A DNA stretch of 13,683 bases from Flavobacteriales bacterium UBA1694 (GTDB lineage: Bacteria > Bacteroidota > Bacteroidia > Flavobacteriales > Weeksellaceae): NCBI GenBank assembly GCA_002319955.1, contig DCJS01000002.1, positions 5,726 through 19,408 on the forward strand. Reading direction: 5' to 3'. A program made the translations under genes and the position numbers. The notes beneath the pieces are model-generated. The model did no database searches. It was not told where the DNA came from and was given only the letters and a program-made list of their open reading frames with translations. Each line of letters starts with the position of its first letter. Positions within the stretch are counted from its first letter, which is position 1. This document shows positions 1 to 6,479 of this stretch, one piece after another.

Positions 1-1440
1 AAGGCCAATGTGATTGCAGGCGAATCCGGAGGGATTACGCAGCACATCGGGGCATACAATGTTAAATTAGAAAATGGGCAAAGAATTACTTTCTTAGATA
101 CTCCTGGTCACGAGGCCTTTACGGCGATGAGAGCGAGAGGAGCCCAGTTAACCGATATCGTAATTGTGGTGATTGCAGCGGATGACGACGTCATGCCGCA
201 AACAAAGGAAGCTATTGCGCACGCGCAGGCTGCAGGCGTCCCAATGATTATTGCAATCAATAAAGTGGATAAGCCAACCTCGAATGCAGACCGTATTCGC
301 GAGCAGCTATCTGCCATGAATATTCTCGTAGAAGATTGGGGTGGTAATGTCCAAGCTCAAGAAATTTCTGCAAAATTAGGAACTAATATTGACGCCCTTC
401 TAGAGAAAGTTCTCTTACAGGCTGAAATGTTGGAGCTTAAAGCGAATCCTGACAAGAGTGCTCAAGGGGTTGTGGTTGAAGCGTCTCTTGATAAAGGGAG
501 AGGGTATATCTCAACAGTTCTAATCCAATCCGGAACTTTAAAGCTAGGCGATTATGTTCTTGCGGGTAAGAACCACGGAAAGGTAAAAGCAATGCTTGAC
601 GAAAGAGGAAAAGCAATGGAAGCGGCAGGCCCTTCAATTCCGGTGACGATCTTAGGACTTGACGGCGCGCCAACAGCTGGAGATAAATTCCGGGTGTTCG
701 CTGATGAAAAAGAAGCCAAGACTATTGCAAATAAAAGAGAGCAGCTTCAAAGAGAGCAGTCGATACGAACTAAGAAACACCTTACGCTTGATGAGATTGG
801 AAGACGTATTGCTCTAGGAGACTTTAAAGAACTTAATATTATCCTTAAAGGAGACGTGGATGGTTCAGTTGAAGCTCTTTCTGATCAATTACAAAGACTA
901 TCTACCGAAGAGATTCAAATCAACATCCTACACAAAGGGGTCGGTCAAATTACAGAATCCGACGTACTTCTAGCCACCGCATCCGATGCTATTATGATTG
1001 GATTTAATGTGAGAGCAGGTGTTAGTGCAAAAGAAATTGCTGACAAAGAAGAGATTGAAATCAGAACATATTCAGTGATTTATGATGCAATTGACGATGT
1101 GAAGGAAGCAATGGAAGGCATGCTATCGCCAGAGATTAGAGAACAAGTAATTGGGAATGTCGAGATTCGTGAAGTCTTTAAGATTTCTAAAGTCGGCACA
1201 ATTGCAGGGTGTATGGTTCTCACCGGTAAGGTGACTAGAAGCTCTAAAATCAGATTGCTTCGTGACGGAATCGTAAAACACGATGGCCATCTTGAAAGCT
1301 TAAAACGATTCAAAGACGATGTCAAAGAAGTTACAAAAGGCTACGAATGTGGACTGAATATAAAAGGCTACAACGATATTGAAGTTGGAGACGTTTTAGA
1401 AGTCTATGAGCAAGTGGCTATTAAGAAGAAATTGAAGTAA
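1..1440 (+). CDS. infB: Translation initiation factor IF-2, 3' part (5' end outside window)
   Basis: IF-2 is the translational GTPase that delivers initiator fMet-tRNA to the 30S subunit and promotes 50S joining in the cytoplasm. The frame is open from base 1 and the visible 479 residues are the C-terminal half. Counting residues from base 1, the G domain shows the switch I motif GGITQHIG (11-18), G3 DTPGHE (33-38), G4 NKVD (87-90) and G5 SAK (123-125). The P-loop (GHVDHGKT) must lie just upstream of the window, because the sequence starts at the KANVIAGE stretch that normally follows it. The remaining residues fit domain II, the connecting helix and domain III (LGDFKELNIILKGDVDGSVE), and the C-terminal fMet-tRNA-binding domain (IREVFKISKVGTIAGC), ending in the Lys-rich AIKKKLK. 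It is complete to its stop with no frame disruption. The GTG at 10 and later in-frame starts are internal codons, not the real start. Assignment is near certain. Confidence 0.98.
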   Translation, partial: KANVIAGESGGITQHIGAYNVKLENGQRITFLDTPGHEAFTAMRARGAQLTDIVIVVIAADDDVMPQTKEAIAHAQAAGVPMIIAINKVDKPTSNADRIREQLSAMNILVEDWGGNVQAQEISAKLGTNIDALLEKVLLQAEMLELKANPDKSAQGVVVEASLDKGRGYISTVLIQSGTLKLGDYVLAGKNHGKVKAMLDERGKAMEAAGPSIPVTILGLDGAPTAGDKFRVFADEKEAKTIANKREQLQREQSIRTKKHLTLDEIGRRIALGDFKELNIILKGDVDGSVEALSDQLQRLSTEEIQINILHKGVGQITESDVLLATASDAIMIGFNVRAGVSAKEIADKEEIEIRTYSVIYDAIDDVKEAMEGMLSPEIREQVIGNVEIREVFKISKVGTIAGCMVLTGKVTRSSKIRLLRDGIVKHDGHLESLKRFKDDVKEVTKGYECGLNIKGYNDIEVGDVLEVYEQVAIKKKLK

Positions 1441-1462
1441 ATTTCTTTAAGATATATTTAAG

Positions 1463-1493
1463 AAACCAGAGGCAAACGTCTCTGGTTTTTTTT
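1463..1493 (+). terminator. Intrinsic terminator of infB
   Basis: AAACCAGAG (1463-1471) pairs perfectly with CTCTGGTTT (1480-1488) around an 8-nt loop, and an eight-T run follows (1486-1493). It starts 23 nt after the infB stop and separates infB from the SusC/SusD genes. Confidence 0.92.
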
Positions 1494-1710
1494 GTGATGT
1501 TTTCTTCTTGCTATTTCACGTAATATTCTGATAAATAGTGCTTTAAGTTTATTTATAATTATTATAAATAAGAAAAACTTCAATAATTTTTAGATTGTTA
1601 CATATTGCAATATTCTCTATTAAACTGACATCAAATAGGCTTTTTTTTTATGTAATTTATAATTTGTGTGCAATATTTGGCCGGTAGAAATAATTAATTG
1701 ATAGCAAAGT
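1494..1710. other. AT-rich intergenic region upstream of susC-like gene 1
   Basis: This is most of the 329-nt gap between infB and the first susC. I see no open frame with coding character and no tRNA or rRNA. It contains the palindrome at 1549-1571, two copies of GCAATATT (1607-1614 and 1670-1677), and a nine-T run (1641-1649) preceded by only a weak 5-bp stem (CTATT 1617-1621 with AATAG 1634-1638). A second TATTTG at 1674-1679 could be an alternative promoter element, but it lacks a convincing upstream TTG. Composition is far more AT-rich than the flanking genes. Confidence 0.6.
1549..1571. repeat. Perfect 11-bp inverted repeat (AT-only palindrome)
   Basis: TTATTTATAAT (1549-1559) is exactly the reverse complement of ATTATAAATAA (1561-1571), with one central T at 1560. 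Further out, AAGTTT (1545-1550, sharing two bases with the left arm) and AAACTT (1575-1580) are also complementary. No T run follows directly, so it is not a canonical terminator. It could be a regulator-binding site or a cruciform-prone site about 200 nt upstream of the first susC, or a chance product of the AT-rich composition. Confidence 0.5.
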
Positions 1711-1741
1711 TTGCGAGTGTTAATATTTTTTAACATATTTG
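1711..1741 (+). promoter_or_regulatory. Predicted promoter of SusC/SusD pair 1
   Basis: CATATTTG (1734-1741) matches the Bacteroidota -7 consensus TAnnTTTG with one mismatch. TTG at 1711-1713 lies 20 nt upstream, near the usual -33 spacing. Transcription would then start around 1748, leaving a leader of about 20 nt. The same arrangement occurs before the second susC (6422-6454), which supports function. GTTAA-N6-TTAAC (1719-1734), a perfect 5-bp inverted repeat, sits inside the spacer and touches the -7 element. No Shine-Dalgarno sequence precedes the ATG at 1770, as is normal in this phylum. Confidence 0.55.
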
Positions 1742-1769
1742 CCAAAATATAATATTAAATTTTGTTAAT

Positions 1770-4694
1770 ATGAATGTGAAATTTCAAACACTAAGTGTTG
1801 GTGCGTTGTTTTTTGTTGGAGGTTTTATAGCTTCCGCTCAAAGCACATCTGACACTGCTAAAGTTAGTGACATAGAAGAAGTCATTGTCGTAGCTTATGG
1901 GACTCAAACAAAAGAGTCTCTTACCGGTTCTGTTGCCGTAGTGAATGCAGAAGAAATTAAGAGTGTTACGGCCGCAAACGTCGTCCAAGGGATGACAGGT
2001 AAGGTCGCTGGTGTTCAGATTACCGCTGGTAATGGACTTCCTGGTACGTCTCCAACTGTGAGGTTTAGAGGTATTGGTTCGATTAATGGATCCTCAGCAC
2101 CTCTTTATATTGTAGACGGCGTGCCATTTTCAGGTAGTATCTCTGGTATCAATAACCAAGATATTGAATCCATGTCTTTCTTGAAAGATGCAGCAGCCTC
2201 TTCATTATACGGTAACCGTGCAGCGAATGGGGTAATTATCATTACCACTAAAAAAGGAAAACGTGGAAGAACACAATATACTTTAGATTCAAAGTCAGGA
2301 GTCGCAATGCGAGGAATTCCTGAGTATGCAATCTCTAGCTCACCACAAGAGTACTACGAATACTACCATAAGATTCTTAAGAATGACGAAATGAGATTGG
2401 GTGCAACAGCTGACCAAGCTCATGCGGCAGCCACTGCAGGATTAATTTCTGGAGGGCAAGGCTTAGGGTATAACGTAACGAATGTTGCGGACAATCAAAT
2501 TATTGGTGCCGACGGTCGTTTTAATCCAGGTGCGGATATCCTTTACCAAGAAGATTGGAAAGATTTCTTATTCAGAGAAGGTTTCTATACGAATACGCAC
2601 TTCAGTGCGTCAGGTGCTACTGATAACACGTCGTTCTTTTACTCTTTAGGGTACGAAAATAACGAAACCTATATGGTGAATTCAACTTGGGAGAAAATCA
2701 CAGGTCGAATGAAAGCGGATTCTAAACTAGGAGAACGCATCAAGTTTGGTGGAAATATTGGGTACTCATTTATGGGACAAAATGCACCAGATGGGTATGA
2801 TGGTAGTACTGCTTACTCGAATCCATTCCAATGGACACGTTATGTTGCACCAATCTATCCTGTTCATGCTTACGACAACAGCGGAAGAATCATCTTGGAT
2901 TCAAAAGGCCAGAACGCGTTTGATGATGGAACTGGAACTATTGCACCGAACGTAAGAAGATACGGAGCACTTCAGAACCCATATGCAACTGCAATTAATG
3001 ACATCATGTTAAATAAAATCAACCAAGTTTTCGCTGGGGCATATGCCACTGTGGGACTACTTGACGGACTTGATTTTACTTACAGATTAACTGGAGAATT
3101 CTATAACTTAAGAGGTGTCTCAATGGATACGCCACTTTACGGTGATGCTGTAGGGGTTGGAGGTAGACTTTACAACTGGTCTAGCACAACGAATTCATTG
3201 AATAATCAACAGTTATTAGAATACACGAAAGATTTTGGAAGATTTAACTTGAATATTCTAGCTGGTCACGAAACGTACAAGCGTAACGGTGATTATCTTG
3301 AAACTCATGTTATTAATGGAATTCTTCCAGATGCTCTTTATTCTGATATGTACGCTACTCTAGTAAGCGCTGCTGGAAGTGGAAGCCCTTATTCTCTAGA
3401 AAGTTATTTTGGTAGAATGAACGTAAACTTTGACGGAAAATACTATTTAAGCGGTAGTATTAGAAGAGATGGTTCATCAAACTTCCACCCGGATAACAGA
3501 TGGGGTCAGTTCTATTCAGTAGGAGCGTCCTGGATTGTGTCTAAAGAAGACTTCTTCCAGAATAACGTTATGAACTATTTGAAATTAAAAGGATCTTACG
3601 GTGAAGTTGGTAATGATAACCTAGGTGTGTCATTCCCTTACCAAGACCGTTATTCAATTGTACAAACGACAACTTCTGTACCTGTTGGTCAGATTCCATA
3701 CAACCAGATCTTCAAAGGAAACCCTGATATTACTTGGGAGAAAAACAAAAACCTTAATGCTGGTTTAGAATTTGGTTTATTTGACAATAGAATTACAGTT
3801 GATGCCGAATACTTCAAAAGAAGAACTGATGATTTATTATTCATGAGACCACTTGCGCTTTCTGAAGGTTTTGCAAGCTGGCCAGAAAACATCGGAGATA
3901 TGGAGAACCGCGGGTTCGAAGTAACTTTAGGTGCAGATGTAATTAAGACTAATGATTTTACTTTTGCAGTTCATGGAAACTTCACGAAGTTTAAAAATGA
4001 AATTTTAAGTCTTCCAGAAGAAGAGATTACTTCAGGTAGTTATATTTTGAAGCCTGGTCACTCTATGTACACATGGAACATGCGCGAATTTGCTGGTGTT
4101 AACCAAGCGACAGGTGCTGCCCAATGGACTGTGCTAGATGAAGACACCGGAGAGAGAACAACAACTGAATCATTCTCAGCTGCAAGCGTAATCGACACTG
4201 GTATTACAGCCTTGGCTGATATTTATGGTGGTTTTGGAGCAGACCTTAAATTTAAGAATGTTGATTTAGGAGTTAATTTCGCATACCAATTTGGTGGAAC
4301 TGGTTATGACAGTAACTGGATGGGCCTAATGGGAGGCGGAATGGGAGAGAACTTCCATAGCGACTTCTATAATACATGGTCATACGACAATACGAATTCT
4401 AACTTACCAATGGTATCGGTTGATGATCCTGCGCAGCAGTATTCAACTTCAACTCTTGGATTAATCAGCAACGATTATATTAGTTTACAAAATGTAAGCT
4501 TAGGTTATACATTTAATCCTGACCTTATTAGATTCGCAGGTATTAGCGCCCTAAGAGCTTATGTATTGGCTGATAATGTTCATGTATGGTCTAAGAGAAA
4601 AGGGTATGATCCAAGAATGAGTGTGACAGGCGTTTCTTCAAGTAACTACTCCCCAATTAGAACCATTTCATTCGGGTTAAACGTATCATTTTAA
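1770..4694 (+). CDS. SusC/RagA-family TonB-dependent outer-membrane transporter (pair 1)
   Basis: This 974-residue protein should be the beta-barrel importer of a SusC/SusD complex, using TonB energy to bring a bulky nutrient across the outer membrane. A Sec signal peptide occupies about residues 1-23 (hydrophobic GALFFVGGFIASA, cut before Gln24). The TonB-box-like stretch DIEEVIVVAYG (34-44) follows almost at once, then the plug with LYIVDGVPF near 112-120 and the SusC signature LKDAAASSLYG...ANGVIIITTKKGKRG (about 138-166). The rest is barrel, with the family motifs SIRRDGSSNF and LKLKGSYGEVGND near 563-620, ending in a terminal Phe (FGLNVSF) as expected for BAM insertion. The CarboxypepD_reg-like N-terminal domain common in SusC proteins is absent. 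The SusD partner starts 14 nt downstream. The ATG is chosen for the signal peptide and because the second susC begins alike (MNVK). Family is sure; substrate is unknown and no neighbouring enzyme hints at it. Confidence 0.95.
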   Translation: MNVKFQTLSVGALFFVGGFIASAQSTSDTAKVSDIEEVIVVAYGTQTKESLTGSVAVVNAEEIKSVTAANVVQGMTGKVAGVQITAGNGLPGTSPTVRFRGIGSINGSSAPLYIVDGVPFSGSISGINNQDIESMSFLKDAAASSLYGNRAANGVIIITTKKGKRGRTQYTLDSKSGVAMRGIPEYAISSSPQEYYEYYHKILKNDEMRLGATADQAHAAATAGLISGGQGLGYNVTNVADNQIIGADGRFNPGADILYQEDWKDFLFREGFYTNTHFSASGATDNTSFFYSLGYENNETYMVNSTWEKITGRMKADSKLGERIKFGGNIGYSFMGQNAPDGYDGSTAYSNPFQWTRYVAPIYPVHAYDNSGRIILDSKGQNAFDDGTGTIAPNVRRYGALQNPYATAINDIMLNKINQVFAGAYATVGLLDGLDFTYRLTGEFYNLRGVSMDTPLYGDAVGVGGRLYNWSSTTNSLNNQQLLEYTKDFGRFNLNILAGHETYKRNGDYLETHVINGILPDALYSDMYATLVSAAGSGSPYSLESYFGRMNVNFDGKYYLSGSIRRDGSSNFHPDNRWGQFYSVGASWIVSKEDFFQNNVMNYLKLKGSYGEVGNDNLGVSFPYQDRYSIVQTTTSVPVGQIPYNQIFKGNPDITWEKNKNLNAGLEFGLFDNRITVDAEYFKRRTDDLLFMRPLALSEGFASWPENIGDMENRGFEVTLGADVIKTNDFTFAVHGNFTKFKNEILSLPEEEITSGSYILKPGHSMYTWNMREFAGVNQATGAAQWTVLDEDTGERTTTESFSAASVIDTGITALADIYGGFGADLKFKNVDLGVNFAYQFGGTGYDSNWMGLMGGGMGENFHSDFYNTWSYDNTNSNLPMVSVDDPAQQYSTSTLGLISNDYISLQNVSLGYTFNPDLIRFAGISALRAYVLADNVHVWSKRKGYDPRMSVTGVSSSNYSPIRTISFGLNVSF

Positions 4695-4708
4695 AAATCG
4701 AAAAAACA

Positions 4709-6145
4709 ATGAAAAAATATATTTTAGGCCTAGTAGCTGCTGTTACGCTGTTTAGTTGTAATAGAGAAGAAAGCTTTCTTGATACAGAGCCGCAAGGAAC
4801 AGTAGGTGCCGATCAGATCTCGGACTTAATCGCAAACTATCCAGAGAAAGCTGTACTACTTCTAGGTGGTGCAGAAGCTGGTAACAATAATTATTTAATT
4901 CAGTTCAGTACAAATGGAGCTGGGGCGCATGATGACTTTGGGTATATGTCAGTGAAGACTGGTTTAGATCATATGACCAATGATTTAGTGATGTACAGCT
5001 CACACTGGTTCAATTCATACTATATGTATGTAGCTAGAAACGTAGAAAATTCACGAGACCGTATGGTTTGGAACTTCTACTATAAGGTTGTATACAACAT
5101 GAATGAGATTGTTAAACTTATGCCAGCAGAAACAACGGGAGACTCAAGTCACCTTAAAGGAAGAGCAATGGCAATGAGAGGACTTGCCTACCTTGACTTA
5201 GTTAGATTGTACGCTGTAGGTGAGCAAGGAATTCCTTATTACTCAAAAGGTGCTGGAGAAGAAATCAATGTACCTGCAAGAATGGCGACAACAGAGGTTT
5301 ATGCTAATATTGAAAAAGACCTAGTTGAAGCTTATAACCTATTGGCAGGCTACACAAGAGATTCGAAAGAAAGCGTGAATCAGCAAGTTGTCGCAGGATT
5401 TCTAGCTAGATTCTATATGACGACGAAAGATTATGCTAAATCGGCTCAATATGCTAAGTTGGCCAGAACTGGGTACTCTCCAATGAATGCAACTCAACTT
5501 GCAGATGGATTCCAGTTTATTTCTAATCCAGAATGGATGTGGGGTTCTGATATAACAGGATCAACAACGACCTCCTACGCTTCTTTCTTCTCACACATGA
5601 GTAACAGAAATGCTGGCTATGCTGGATTATTGGGTGTTTATCGTTTAGTTGATAACAGACTTTATGCGAAAATTTCGGCTACTGACTTAAGAAAAAACTG
5701 GTTTAATGATCCGACGGGTGATTTCCCACCGACATTTAATGTGAAGTTCTATGACAACACATTTATGCAGGGAGACTATATCTATATGAGAGCTGCGGAG
5801 TTTTACCTTGTTGAAGCTGAGGCTTTAGCGCGCTCAGGTAATGAGGCAGGAGCTAAGCAAGTATTGTTTGATTTAATTTCTAAAAGAGATCCAGCTTATA
5901 CACTGTCAATTAAAACTGGTGCAGCACTTCTTGAAGAAATTAGAACTCATAAGAAAATTGAAATGTGGGGTGAAGGACTTGAGTTCTTTGATATGAAACG
6001 CAATAACGAAGCCCTTGTAAGAAATTATACTGGAACTAACCATGCCTCTTTTGGTAGATTGGATATCCCAGCTGGTGATGCAAGATTCAACTTCATGATT
6101 CCTCAAGCTGAACTTGATGCGAATCCAGAAGTAAAAAATCCATAA
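4709..6145 (+). CDS. SusD/RagB-family surface lipoprotein (pair 1)
   Basis: This 478-residue lipoprotein should cap the SusC barrel of the preceding gene and capture the substrate at the cell surface. The N-terminus MKKYILGLVAAVTLFSC is a lipoprotein signal peptide with lipobox LFSC and acylated Cys17. The residues after it, NREES, are acidic like the Bacteroidota lipoprotein export signal, consistent with surface exposure. The SusD start motif SFLDTEPQGT follows. Family helical motifs are GRAMAMRGLAYLDLVRLY (about 150-168, SusD-like N-terminal domain), then YMRAAEFYLVEAEALARSG (about 358-377), KKIEMWGEGLEFFDMKR (about 415-431) and the terminal MIPQAELDANP, all in the SusD_RagB C-terminal domain. 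The start lies 14 nt after the SusC stop in an A-rich gap, so the two are surely co-transcribed. The ligand cannot be read from the sequence. Confidence 0.95.
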   Translation: MKKYILGLVAAVTLFSCNREESFLDTEPQGTVGADQISDLIANYPEKAVLLLGGAEAGNNNYLIQFSTNGAGAHDDFGYMSVKTGLDHMTNDLVMYSSHWFNSYYMYVARNVENSRDRMVWNFYYKVVYNMNEIVKLMPAETTGDSSHLKGRAMAMRGLAYLDLVRLYAVGEQGIPYYSKGAGEEINVPARMATTEVYANIEKDLVEAYNLLAGYTRDSKESVNQQVVAGFLARFYMTTKDYAKSAQYAKLARTGYSPMNATQLADGFQFISNPEWMWGSDITGSTTTSYASFFSHMSNRNAGYAGLLGVYRLVDNRLYAKISATDLRKNWFNDPTGDFPPTFNVKFYDNTFMQGDYIYMRAAEFYLVEAEALARSGNEAGAKQVLFDLISKRDPAYTLSIKTGAALLEEIRTHKKIEMWGEGLEFFDMKRNNEALVRNYTGTNHASFGRLDIPAGDARFNFMIPQAELDANPEVKNP

Positions 6146-6195
6146 TTTATTTTTTCTGTAGACGCTTTTGTTAGTTTAAAGCGGATTATATTCTT

Positions 6196-6230
6196 AAGCA
6201 CCAAAGCCTTTGCGCTTTGGTGCTTTTTTT
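6196..6230 (+). terminator. Intrinsic terminator of SusC/SusD pair 1
   Basis: AAGCACCAAAGC (6196-6207) pairs perfectly over 12 bp with GCTTTGGTGCTT (6214-6225) around a 6-nt loop, followed by a T run to 6230. It lies 50 nt after the SusD stop. A weaker hairpin (CGCTTT 6163-6168 with AAAGCG 6178-6183) precedes it. Confidence 0.93.
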
Positions 6231-6421
6231 GGCTTTAAGTCAGTCCAAAGAGGCGGAATCCTTTTTAGCGCTTTATTAGAGAATATTATGTTATTTTATG
6301 TTAATATTTTCACGTGGTTTTTTCGCTGTTTAGAAGTTAACTAGGGTTATTTGACATATTACATCTCTGTTAATAAGGTGTTTAGTGATTATGAATATCG
6401 ATGAAATAATTGCTGTTTAAG
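6231..6421. other. AT-rich intergenic region upstream of susC-like gene 2
   Basis: This lies between the pair 1 terminator and the pair 2 promoter. I see no coding frame and no structured RNA. It carries two copies of GTTAATA (6300-6306 and 6369-6375). The 12-mer TGTTAATATTTT (6299-6310) also occurs in the first susC promoter at 1718-1729. AGAGAATATT (6278-6287) is the reverse complement of a stretch at 1609-1618. A CACGTG hexamer occurs at 6311-6316. Confidence 0.5.
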
Positions 6422-6454
6422 TTTAGGATTGTTAATAAAACTTTAATATATTTG
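6422..6454 (+). promoter_or_regulatory. Predicted promoter of SusC/SusD pair 2
   Basis: TATATTTG (6447-6454) is an exact match to the Bacteroidota -7 consensus TAnnTTTG. The -33 element is less clear: TTT at 6422-6424 (22-nt spacer) aligns with the TTG of the first susC promoter, while a true TTG at 6429-6431 leaves only 15 nt. The stretch from GTTAATA (6431) to the ATG (6480) is 49 nt, against 51 nt before the first susC, and it shares GTTAATA, TATTTG, TATAATA and TTAATATGAATGT in the same order. Confidence 0.55.
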
Positions 6455-6479
6455 GCAGATTGTATAATAAATTTTTAAT

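Noticed and set aside
1609..1618. AATATTCTCT shared in inverted orientation with 6278-6287
   Set aside because: A 10-nt match between two AT-rich gaps is easily due to chance and no longer similarity surrounds it.
1617..1649. Possible terminator of a small RNA (5-bp stem CTATT/AATAG followed by nine T)
   Set aside because: The stem is AT-rich and short with a 12-nt loop, and nothing upstream looks like a promoter-driven RNA or gene.
2746..2955. Alternative-frame open stretch inside the first susC
   Set aside because: It lies wholly within a well-supported gene, and its translation shows no family or signal features.
6311..6316. CACGTG hexamer as an operator
   Set aside because: A single 6-bp palindrome with no second copy near the other susC is not sufficient evidence.
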